Position numbers and translations under genes: made by a program. From a bacterium 42_11 (GTDB taxonomy: Bacteria; Synergistota; GBS-1), in contig LGFB01000075.1 in NCBI GenBank assembly GCA_001508835.1, forward strand, positions 1 through 6,620: a DNA stretch of 6,620 nt, written 5' to 3'. Below the pieces are notes generated by a model, which saw nothing but the letters and a program-made list of their open reading frames with translations, searched no databases and had not been told where the DNA came from. This document shows, piece by piece, positions 1 to 5,980 of this stretch. Each line of letters opens with the position of its first letter. The stretch's first letter is position 1.

Positions 1-290
1 ATCTTAGCACAAGCATAAACTGCCTCAGGATTAACTCCTCCCACCTCCCAGTTAAGGCAAATACCTCCAAATACATCAATTTTCTCAACCTGCTTCTTAA
101 CAAGACTTGCCACAACGGCGGTAGGATAAGAGTGGTTCTTTAACACAATCGCCCGCATCCCCGATTCTTCCGCTAACTTAGCTGTTTCAAAAGCATCGTA
201 TCTATGCTCAAAAACAGGATCCGGCCCACAATGAACGTGGGTATCGATCGTCCCCAAAAGAATATTGTCTCTATTCACACTCGAAAACAT
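1..290 (-). CDS. DUF6282-like metal-dependent hydrolase, N-terminal part (cut by window edge)
   Basis: Reading from an ATG at 290, about 96 codons lie in the window and the frame stays open to the edge, so the C-terminus is missing. Residues 16-20 read DTHVH, the HxH metal-binding signature at the end of strand 1 in amidohydrolase and PHP-type TIM barrels. It is followed by GPDP, a helix (AFETAKLAEESGMRAIV) and a KNH motif at 51-53, then FGGICLN and GGVNP. This arrangement resembles the proteins grouped as DUF6282, which are predicted cytoplasmic metal-dependent hydrolases with no established substrate. The ATG overlaps the stop codon of the upstream cupin-like gene (TAATG) and has no good SD of its own, so translational coupling is likely. 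Being last of five closely spaced genes, it probably serves the same pathway. The fold is fairly sure; the substrate is unknown. Confidence 0.72.
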   Translation of the reverse strand, partial: MFSSVNRDNILLGTIDTHVHCGPDPVFEHRYDAFETAKLAEESGMRAIVLKNHSYPTAVVASLVKKQVEKIDVFGGICLNWEVGGVNPEAVYACAK

Positions 291-961
291 TACATTTCCC
301 GCCGGGTAGGATTTTTTAGAACCCGTCCTTTAAATAAAATCTCCGTAGCCATGAAAATTCCCTTGGTCACCGTCTCATATTGATGCCACGGATATTCGCA
401 ATTTTCGTCAAACATGGGAATATGGCTACAACCAGGAGCCATATACTCCTCACGATATAAGGTTTTCAAGTCTTGCTCATAATACTGCTGCATCTTCCCT
501 ATGCCGACAATTTGAGTGTGAACCTCCATTATCGGAGGTCCTCCCCAGTGTGTCTTATGAAGCCCCACATTTAAAGGAATAGAACCAGCAAAGCACATGT
601 TAACGGCCAAATCATCACCTATCCTCACCTTGGGAGAACGCCAAAGAGCTACCCCTCTATGCCTTTCCTCCCGAGTTACCTCATACGCAAGAGGCCATGT
701 TTTTTTAACTTCCTCAAATAGGGCTTCCTCATCAGGATAATCGGCAAACTTTTCGACTATGAAGCATCGCCTCACATTAAAGATGGGTGTATTAATAACC
801 ACTACAGATTGAAAAAAATTAAGAGGTCTATCGTTTATTAGTATCGGATCTCCAGACAAATTTAAAACTATACATTTACCTTTCACATAATATTCTTTCT
901 CATCCTCTATATACTTAACGGGGAAAAAGGGCTCTGCAAAGTCCAGAGACTTTATGCTCAT
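290..961 (-). CDS. Uncharacterised cupin-like protein
   Basis: I do not recognise this 223-residue protein as a named family. The C-terminal half carries a cupin-like metal-site pattern. H135 and H138 are followed by E146 and then G153, which fits the E-x6-G part of cupin motif 1. G177-C-S-H180 resembles the G-x2-H core of motif 2, and H193 is a further possible ligand. The N-terminal 90 residues look like short beta strands and could be a degenerate first barrel half. No signal peptide or membrane segment is seen, so it is probably cytoplasmic. A strong SD (GGAGG at 969-973) lies 7 bases before the ATG. It starts 18 bases after the racemase-like gene and overlaps the next gene by one base. 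A sugar or sugar-acid isomerase, epimerase or dioxygenase role is possible for a cupin in this setting, but that is inference. That the gene is real is near certain; the fold is tentative. Confidence 0.7.
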   Translation of the reverse strand: MSIKSLDFAEPFFPVKYIEDEKEYYVKGKCIVLNLSGDPILINDRPLNFFQSVVVINTPIFNVRRCFIVEKFADYPDEEALFEEVKKTWPLAYEVTREERHRGVALWRSPKVRIGDDLAVNMCFAGSIPLNVGLHKTHWGGPPIMEVHTQIVGIGKMQQYYEQDLKTLYREEYMAPGCSHIPMFDENCEYPWHQYETVTKGIFMATEILFKGRVLKNPTRREM

Positions 962-979
962 CTCCTTCCCTCCTTTTCT

Positions 980-1654
980 CTATTTACCTAATATCTCACC
1001 GATATACTTAAAGGCCATCTCCCCAGCGAAAAGAACGGGAACATTAAAAGATGCCCTTTTTATCTTGTCCTCCATAACTGCGAATGGGATCTGCCCCATT
1101 AGTATACACTCTACCCCTCTCTCTTCTAACTTCTTCATGTCCTCCAAAACTATCCTATCGTATGCCTCGAAATCTCCCTTGTTAAACAAATCTAAGGCAG
1201 AGGTATTTTCCGAAAATACAATCTCAATCCTCTTGCCAATCGCTAAGGCTCTGGTTTCCAAGCTTTCTTTAACATAAGGAATAACATATTCTGTTGTGAC
1301 TTCAACGCCAATTTTACTGTAATGTTCCACAGCATTCTGATGGACTATAGAATCAAGCTGGATCACCGGAATGTTAACTACCTTGCTTGCATACTCCACC
1401 GCTTTAGGCATTAAGCTGCAACAAGATACTACAAGGTTACAGCCTGCATCTTCCAGCTCCCTTGCAAAATTTGCATACCGAAGAAGATTTATCTTTGGAG
1501 TAACCCCGATCGGAGAAGAAAAGTTGTCCCTTTTTACCAATCCATTGTAAACGTGCACATACTCTACACCTGGTAAAAATCTCTTCATAAAGCTTTCTAC
1601 CATTCCAATGGTCACAGGGGTAGTGTGAATAAATCCGACTAATTTCGAAGACAT
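980..1654 (-). CDS. Asp/Glu racemase superfamily protein, single visible catalytic Cys
   Basis: This 224-residue protein has the two-lobed layout of the Asp/Glu/hydantoin racemase and arylmalonate decarboxylase superfamily, and close to its usual length. The first lobe ends in VVSCCSLMP (residues 75-83), where C79 matches the catalytic cysteine of the CSS-type motif. In the second lobe the equivalent stretch is ILMGQIP (184-190). Q188 stands where two-cysteine racemases have their second cysteine. Related proteins with an AQ-type motif here exist, and their activities are mostly unproved. One cysteine suggests something other than classical two-base racemisation, such as decarboxylation or isomerisation. 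That is inference. The start is supported by AAGGAGG at 1664-1670, with 9 bases between GGAGG and ATG. It lies 28 bases after Gfo/Idh B and 18 bases before the cupin-like gene, so co-transcription is very likely. Confidence 0.82.
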   Translation of the reverse strand: MSSKLVGFIHTTPVTIGMVESFMKRFLPGVEYVHVYNGLVKRDNFSSPIGVTPKINLLRYANFARELEDAGCNLVVSCCSLMPKAVEYASKVVNIPVIQLDSIVHQNAVEHYSKIGVEVTTEYVIPYVKESLETRALAIGKRIEIVFSENTSALDLFNKGDFEAYDRIVLEDMKKLEERGVECILMGQIPFAVMEDKIKRASFNVPVLFAGEMAFKYIGEILGK

Positions 1655-1682
1655 AGCGCGATCCCTCCTTTAAGATGCTACC

Positions 1683-2762
1683 TTATACTTCCACCCACAT
1701 TTTCTCCTTGGCCGATCTTGCTAACCTATCCAACACTCTTTGGATATAAACACCGTCTTCCAGCGAAGGATAGGCAGGCTTATCTTCCTCTATAGCCTTT
1801 AAAAAGGTATATATGCTATGTAAATGTCCTCCAAGCCAACCAGGGGAGTGCCTTGGAGAAGGAAAACACCTTTCAGGATATCTATTGAAGCACTCTATCC
1901 TTTTATATCCCCTATCACCACCGTAAGGGCCAGACTTTTCATTTGCATCATAAAACCAAAGCCAGTCAGGGTTTTCAATGTCGAACTTAAGCGCACCCTT
2001 TTCGCAGAAAACCTCAACGATGTATTCGTTATTCGCACCGTATACAATCTTGCTTGCCTCAATAACACCCTCAGCCCCATTTTTCATCTTCACTATGGCA
2101 AAGAAGGCATCTTCAGACAAACTCTGGATATTTTTATTCAAGTATTTAACATCGGCGAAAAGGCTATCGAAATCTCCCATGAGATAGCGAGCCATATCGG
2201 CAAGATGAGGCCCTAAATCTATTATCGCTCCTGTTGCAAGAGCATTAGGGCTTGCGCTTCCCTCTAATCGATTCATAGTAAAATATCTTATATGAAAGCC
2301 GATAGGCTTACCAATTCTTCCGCTTTCGATTATCTCCTTCGCCCTGATAGCACAGGGGTAGTATCGAGAATGAAAACCGATTCTATGAACTACCTTTTTA
2401 CCCTTTAACGCTTCCAATATATCCAACGCATCCTCATAACTGGTCGTGAGAGGTTTTTCACAGTATATGTGAATGTTTCTTTCAAGCGCCCTCAATATTA
2501 TCTCTTTATGAGTATCATTAGGGGTACATACATGAACTATATCCAGACCACTGTCGAAAAACTCTTCCAAGCTAGTAGTCCATTTTTCAAAACCAAACTC
2601 CAAAGCCGCTTTTTCAGCTTCCTCCTTGGGCAAAGTGCATACCGCCTTCAGCTTAACATTGATGGGAAGTCTGCCATAGAAAAAAGGTATCGCCTTATAA
2701 GCGTAGGTATGGGCTCTCCCCATAAAACCAAATCCTACTATACCCACATTGTACACTTTCAC
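1683..2762 (-). CDS. Gfo/Idh/MocA family oxidoreductase B, possible inositol or sugar 2-dehydrogenase
   Basis: This 359-residue protein, typical length for the family, is a cytoplasmic NAD(P)-dependent dehydrogenase oxidising a hydroxyl of a sugar or cyclitol. The Rossmann domain starts with GIVGFGFMGRAH (7-18). VCTPNDTHKE follows at 78-87 and the EKP motif at 102-104 supplies catalytic K103. GAIIDLGPH (178-186) supplies the D182 and H186 pair that completes the usual Lys/Asp/His set. The position after the second beta strand, often Asp in NAD enzymes, reads CTLP at 42-45, so cofactor preference is uncertain. The start codon is GTG, supported by GGAGG at 2773-2777, 10 bases upstream; this SD overlaps the stop codon of Gfo/Idh A. 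If the locus degrades inositol, this is the better IolG candidate of the two Gfo/Idh proteins. Other substrates are equally open, since the family is very broad. Confidence 0.9.
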   Translation of the reverse strand: MKVYNVGIVGFGFMGRAHTYAYKAIPFFYGRLPINVKLKAVCTLPKEEAEKAALEFGFEKWTTSLEEFFDSGLDIVHVCTPNDTHKEIILRALERNIHIYCEKPLTTSYEDALDILEALKGKKVVHRIGFHSRYYPCAIRAKEIIESGRIGKPIGFHIRYFTMNRLEGSASPNALATGAIIDLGPHLADMARYLMGDFDSLFADVKYLNKNIQSLSEDAFFAIVKMKNGAEGVIEASKIVYGANNEYIVEVFCEKGALKFDIENPDWLWFYDANEKSGPYGGDRGYKRIECFNRYPERCFPSPRHSPGWLGGHLHSIYTFLKAIEEDKPAYPSLEDGVYIQRVLDRLARSAKEKMWVEV

Positions 2763-2777
2763 CCTTATCTACCCTCC

Positions 2778-3959
2778 CTAAAGCTTTATAGCTCGGCCTT
2801 CCTCCGCCGACCAATACCCAGCATAGATGATCTTTATGGTCTCGTAAGCAAGATCGAAGTCAGACAATGGCTTTCTACCATAGCATACGCACTCAACAAA
2901 GTCCTGAAGCTCCCCTGCATAACCCCTCAATATCTCGTCACATACAAAGACATGCTGCCATCCTATATAGGTAGGAAGCATCTCAGCAAGAACCACATCC
3001 TCAAGACCCCTTTCATCTAAAAAATAGGCGTCCATACATCCAGGAGGAGTAATCCTACATATGAGCGCTGAGTCATTTGTGTAGACTTCAACATAGTTAT
3101 TGGTTCCTCCTAAAACGGTATCAGCGGCTATAATCAGCGCCTTGGTTTCATCAGAAAAGGTTAGAGTCAAAACAGCTACATCCTCCACATCACAAGGCTT
3201 TGTTCTTATATAGCTTCTATCACCCTCCCTAATAGCGCTCGTGGCGATACCCACATCGCAACTTATCTTTTTAACCCTTATATCCTCCTTCCTCGCATCA
3301 GCTTCGCGCCTCTTAAGCCACAGAATGCCAGAAAGAGGATGACACCCTATTCTGATTAGGCTCCCACCCCCTATCTTGTTCCAGTAACCTGCCACAGGAG
3401 AACTGGAGCCAGCCAAGCTTTCTTCGCCCTTCATAAAAAGTATCTTGCTTCTCTTTTTCTCTATTATCTCCGCTGCCTTTTGAATCGTAGGAGCGTATAT
3501 ATAATTCTCTGCATACATAAATAGTCTGTCGCTTTTCTCCACAACCTTCTTTAAATCGTCAATCTCCTTCAACACATACTCATACATCTCTTTTTTGGAA
3601 ACATTTATACCTATAGGTTCTTTATCTCCCTCCCGTCCAAAATATCCCGTTAACGGTTTCTCACATATAACATGCTTACCCGCTTCAAGGGATTCCCTTA
3701 CCATTACAGGATGCAAAAAGGGAGGAGTACATATATCCACGACATCTATCTCCTCATCGTCAAGGATTCTTCTATAGTCACTAAATACATTCTCAATACC
3801 ATAGATTTCCGCCATCCTCCTGGCCTTATCTTCAACTATATCCGCTATTGCCTTAATTCTTACGGGAACCCCACTTACTTTTCTATATCCATTTAAGTGA
3901 AGCTGGGAAGCATACCCACTTCCCACGATACCTATGGTTACAGGCTTTCCTCTCTCCAT
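2778..3959 (-). CDS. Gfo/Idh/MocA family oxidoreductase A, atypical active site
   Basis: This 393-residue Rossmann-fold oxidoreductase starts with GIVGSGYASQLH (10-21). D40 at the end of the second strand favours NAD, and ICTPPFLHP (76-84) and EKP (100-102) with K101 follow. After EKPLTG there is an insertion of about 30 residues (roughly 105-135, FGREGDKEP then a charged helix) that Gfo/Idh B lacks, which explains the extra length. The catalytic segment reads GGGSLIRIGCH (197-207). H207 is kept, but R203 replaces the Asp normally found four residues before the His. The change lies inside an intact frame, so it is not obviously a sequencing artefact. The protein may use a different substrate (an acid could pair with Arg) or a different reaction. 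The start is ATG with GGAGGTG upstream at 3970-3976, and the gene begins just after a terminator hairpin. It ends 15 bases before Gfo/Idh B. Substrate unknown. Confidence 0.88.
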   Translation of the reverse strand: MERGKPVTIGIVGSGYASQLHLNGYRKVSGVPVRIKAIADIVEDKARRMAEIYGIENVFSDYRRILDDEEIDVVDICTPPFLHPVMVRESLEAGKHVICEKPLTGYFGREGDKEPIGINVSKKEMYEYVLKEIDDLKKVVEKSDRLFMYAENYIYAPTIQKAAEIIEKKRSKILFMKGEESLAGSSSPVAGYWNKIGGGSLIRIGCHPLSGILWLKRREADARKEDIRVKKISCDVGIATSAIREGDRSYIRTKPCDVEDVAVLTLTFSDETKALIIAADTVLGGTNNYVEVYTNDSALICRITPPGCMDAYFLDERGLEDVVLAEMLPTYIGWQHVFVCDEILRGYAGELQDFVECVCYGRKPLSDFDLAYETIKIIYAGYWSAEEGRAIKL

Positions 3960-3969
3960 CGAGCTCTTA

Positions 3970-3977
3970 CACCTCCC
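3970..3977 (-). promoter_or_regulatory. Ribosome binding site of Gfo/Idh A, abutting a terminator
   Basis: GGGAGGTG lies 10 bases before the ATG at 3959 and confirms that start. It begins directly after the T-rich tail of the terminator hairpin. A CCTCC run on the same strand at 4022-4026, upstream of the hairpin, is complementary to its GGAGG core (3972-3976). It could mask the site when the hairpin brings the two together. The site itself is seen; the masking is inference from five base pairs. Confidence 0.7.
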
Positions 3978-3978
3978 T

Positions 3979-4016
3979 AAAGAAAAAGAGCCGTCAGCCT
4001 AAGCTAACGGCTCTTT
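3979..4016 (-). terminator. Rho-independent terminator between the epimerase-like gene and Gfo/Idh A
   Basis: A 10-bp perfect stem (arms 3985-3994 and 4007-4016) holds an inner 3-bp AGC/GCT pairing across one mismatch, closed by a 4-base loop. On the minus strand it is followed by TTTTTCTTT, the U-tract expected for an intrinsic terminator in the direction of the genes. It starts about 15 bases past the stop of the epimerase-like gene. No convincing promoter fits in the roughly 20 bases before the next ATG. Downstream expression therefore probably depends on partial read-through, or on a promoter inside the upstream gene. Confidence 0.85.
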
Positions 4017-4031
4017 AAACCGGAGGGGGGC

Positions 4032-4835
4032 TTAACTTCTGTAAGGATAGATCCCAAACTGCCTAAAGAACTCTAAACCCTTCTTAATATCCTCTTCAAA
4101 ATTATCGAATGTATTAGCCTCAATAGCTATGATTTCCTTATAACATATTTTCTTGAGAGCCTCAATTAGCGGAGAATAACCATAGCCATCATCTAAGCTT
4201 GGCATAAGTCTTTTGGGAAACTCCGTTAAGGGGTTATCAATATGGATATGCTTTACATATTTTTCATAGTTGACTATATCATCTATGGGTCTCCCTGACG
4301 CCACCAGCCATCTGAAATCGCACATGGTCTTCAAGTTATATTTACCAAACTTCTCTATGAACTCCACGGCCTCCGGGATAGAATTGATAAAATTCGATAA
4401 GCTTGGAGCTAAAGGCTCAAGTAAAACGGTAATATTGTATTCAGCTGTAACATCACAAAGGATATTTAAAAACTCCATAAGTTTGTTATAAGCCGACTGA
4501 ACGTCTCCCTCAACTGGGAGACTCCTTGACCTACCGTTACCAAATACATAGTAACGAGCGCCAAGCTCGGCTGTTCTATAAGCCCCTATCTTCAAATATT
4601 CCGTCCAATATTTCAGGTCAAATTCAGGAACGGGTATACGAACGTCAAGAGGGATAGGATTGTCAAAGACCTCACATGTAATATCAAGGCTCTTAACCTT
4701 TCTCACTGCCGCCTTAAATTCATCCTCGCTGAGCTCTACTATCTCCCTTACCTGAAGCTCCGCACAATCATACCCCGCTCTCTCTATAGCCTCAAGGTCA
4801 CTAAGCCTGCCAAAACAAGAAAGCTTCATCTTCAT
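4032..4835 (-). CDS. Sugar isomerase/epimerase, TIM barrel (AP endonuclease 2-like); IolO-like by context
   Basis: This 267-residue protein of typical length belongs to the xylose-isomerase-like TIM-barrel superfamily, whose cytoplasmic members interconvert keto sugars or sugar acids with a divalent metal. The expected metal ligands are visible in order: E140 in VLLEPL, D173 in MCDF, H198 in HIHID and E239 in AIEAN. VFGNGRSRS (97-105) matches the loop typical of members found beside Gfo/Idh enzymes. In Thermotoga maritima, IolO of this superfamily epimerises 5-keto-L-gluconate to D-tagaturonate next to IolM and IolN. The same neighbours here make that role possible but unproved. Other roles include 3-keto-sugar or tagatose-type epimerase. 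The start is one of two ATGs (4835 or 4829); the G-rich sequence at 4840-4849 serves either. It starts 17 bases after the dehydrogenase stop and ends just before a terminator. Confidence 0.86.
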   Translation of the reverse strand: MKMKLSCFGRLSDLEAIERAGYDCAELQVREIVELSEDEFKAAVRKVKSLDITCEVFDNPIPLDVRIPVPEFDLKYWTEYLKIGAYRTAELGARYYVFGNGRSRSLPVEGDVQSAYNKLMEFLNILCDVTAEYNITVLLEPLAPSLSNFINSIPEAVEFIEKFGKYNLKTMCDFRWLVASGRPIDDIVNYEKYVKHIHIDNPLTEFPKRLMPSLDDGYGYSPLIEALKKICYKEIIAIEANTFDNFEEDIKKGLEFFRQFGIYPYRS

Positions 4836-4852
4836 TTTTCCCCACCCCCAGA

Positions 4853-5896
4853 TTAAGCCACCTTAACTAAAACTTTTATTTCTTCACTATCTGAAGCCAA
4901 TTTCTTAAACATATCAGGGAGTTCCTCCAAGGAACAGACGGAAGTAATAATATCCTTGACATTTAACATTTTGTTCGATAGATAATCCATCACCTCATGC
5001 ATTTCCTTAGTGAACATGTAGCTCCCGTAAACAGTGATTTCCCTTCCAACAATCGGAAGAGGATCTATCTCGATCTTCTTTCTTATCATACCAACCATGA
5101 CAATTCTTCCCCCGCTTCTTACAAGCCTCAACGCATCCGACAAACTACTTGGAACCCCTGCCGCGATAATAACCCTATCAAAGCCAATACCATCAACAAA
5201 GTCAAGCGCTCTATCTATCTCCTGAGCCTTCACATTAAGCACATGATCCGCTCCTATCTTTCTTGCAGTCTCAAGCTTCGAATCTACAATATCTGTAGCT
5301 ACTATATTGCCAGCCTTCATAGCCTTTAGAAACTGTATTGTCATTAACCCTATTGGGCCCGCACCGATTACCAAAACGCTTTCTCCCTCGCCAAAGCTTC
5401 CCTTTTTAGCACCGGAAAGGCAAACCGCTAACGGCTCTAACAGGGCTCCCTCTTCAAAAGTAACATCATCTCTTAAGGGAACAAGAGCAAATTCGGGCAC
5501 ACAAACATATTCGGCAAATGCGCCGTCACAGCGCTTTTTCTCTACACCGAGCGTCCTTCCAATGCTTCTCCTATAAGGACAGAGATTAATTAATCCCCTT
5601 TTACAGTAATAGCACTCTCCGCAATAAAGGATAGGGTTCACGCTAACCCTTTGACCAACTCTATTCTCTGAAACCCCCGGTCCTACTTCCACTATTTCTC
5701 CAGAAAACTCGTGTCCAAATATTATAGGGGGTATAGCCCTATCCGAACCTATCTTATACTCCTCCACATCGGAACCGCATATCCCAGCATATTTAACCTT
5801 TATGCAAACCTCACCCTCTTTGGGAACTGGCTTAGGAACCGTTTCAAACCGCATATCTCCCGGTCCATGAAAAACAACTGCCTTCATGCTCTCCAT
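4853..5896 (-). CDS. Zinc-dependent medium-chain alcohol dehydrogenase; IolM-like by context
   Basis: This NAD-dependent polyol or cyclitol dehydrogenase of the sorbitol/threonine dehydrogenase type has 347 residues, usual family length. The GroES-like domain supplies the catalytic zinc ligands C40 (GICGSD), H62 and E63 (GHEFSG) and, further on, E154 (LLEPLAV). The structural zinc lobe is complete: C92, C95, C98 and C106. The Rossmann motif GAGPIG is at 178-183, and D202 at the end of the second strand favours NAD over NADP. A TTG at 5899 and an ATG at 5887 are in frame. I chose the ATG at 5896 because GGAGG is 7 bases upstream. Between a creatininase-like and an epimerase-like gene, it could be the second oxidation step (scyllo-inosose 3-dehydrogenase, IolM), but sequence alone fits sorbitol, idonate or galactitol-phosphate dehydrogenases too. 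It is preceded by a hairpin and followed 17 bases later by the epimerase-like gene. Confidence 0.9.
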   Translation of the reverse strand: MESMKAVVFHGPGDMRFETVPKPVPKEGEVCIKVKYAGICGSDVEEYKIGSDRAIPPIIFGHEFSGEIVEVGPGVSENRVGQRVSVNPILYCGECYYCKRGLINLCPYRRSIGRTLGVEKKRCDGAFAEYVCVPEFALVPLRDDVTFEEGALLEPLAVCLSGAKKGSFGEGESVLVIGAGPIGLMTIQFLKAMKAGNIVATDIVDSKLETARKIGADHVLNVKAQEIDRALDFVDGIGFDRVIIAAGVPSSLSDALRLVRSGGRIVMVGMIRKKIEIDPLPIVGREITVYGSYMFTKEMHEVMDYLSNKMLNVKDIITSVCSLEELPDMFKKLASDSEEIKVLVKVA

Positions 5897-5902
5897 CAAA
5901 TC

Positions 5903-5912
5903 CCCTCCCCCA
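5903..5912 (-). promoter_or_regulatory. G-rich ribosome binding site deciding the dehydrogenase start
   Basis: GGGGGAGGGG contains GGAGG, which ends 7 bases before the ATG at 5896. It is about 16 bases before the later ATG at 5887, which is too far. This spacing is the reason for choosing 5896 over the family-like MKAVV start and over the TTG at 5899. Confidence 0.65.
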
Positions 5913-5924
5913 ATCTATCAATTT

Positions 5925-5961
5925 AAGGGTGTGGCACTACAGAGTGCCACACCCTTTTTTT
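5925..5961. terminator. Strong hairpin upstream of the dehydrogenase; T-tract on the plus-strand side
   Basis: Arms 5925-5938 and 5943-5956 form a perfect 14-bp stem with a 4-base loop. Seven T follow on the plus strand (5955-5961). On the minus strand, where all the genes lie, the stem is preceded by A7 and followed only by TTAAATT. It therefore looks like an intrinsic terminator for plus-strand (antisense) transcription, and a weak or partial one for the gene direction. It may also act as an mRNA-stabilising or processing hairpin between the creatininase-like and dehydrogenase genes. The structure is certain; the function is inferred. Confidence 0.7.
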
Positions 5962-5962
5962 C

Positions 5963-5980
5963 AAGATCAAACGCGATCTT
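5963..5980. repeat. Short inverted repeat over the stop of the creatininase-like gene
   Basis: AAGATC and GATCTT are separated by six bases and overlap the TAA stop at 5979-5981. The six-base stem is short. It sits beside the larger 5925-5956 hairpin, giving two tandem foldable elements in an 80-base gap. It could be chance. Confidence 0.35.

Noticed and set aside
954..1277. Plus-strand open frame of 107 codons
   Set aside because: It is antisense to the racemase-like gene, has no SD or family motif, and the minus-strand gene is clearly real.
2469..3020. Plus-strand open frame of 183 codons across the junction of the two Gfo/Idh genes
   Set aside because: It overlaps two well-supported genes, its translation has no recognisable domain, and no ribosome site precedes it.
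4017..4060. Possible promoter upstream of the terminator that could serve Gfo/Idh A (TTGGGA with TAAGCC 17 bases later)
   Set aside because: The -10 box is poor, and any transcript from it would still cross the terminator.
4503..4522. Perfect 7-bp inverted repeat GTCTCCC/GGGAGAC with a 6-base loop
   Set aside because: It lies inside the epimerase-like coding region, has no T-tract, and is of a length expected by chance in a window this size.
5840..5912. G-rich stretches before the dehydrogenase and epimerase-like genes as G-quadruplexes
   Set aside because: Each has only two short G runs, whereas four are needed; they are better read as extended ribosome binding sites.
5930..5967. Promoter-like pair TTGAAA and TGTAGT, 17 bases apart, on the minus strand
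   Set aside because: The second box matches TATAAT at only 4 of 6 positions and lies within the hairpin stem and loop, so it is more likely chance.
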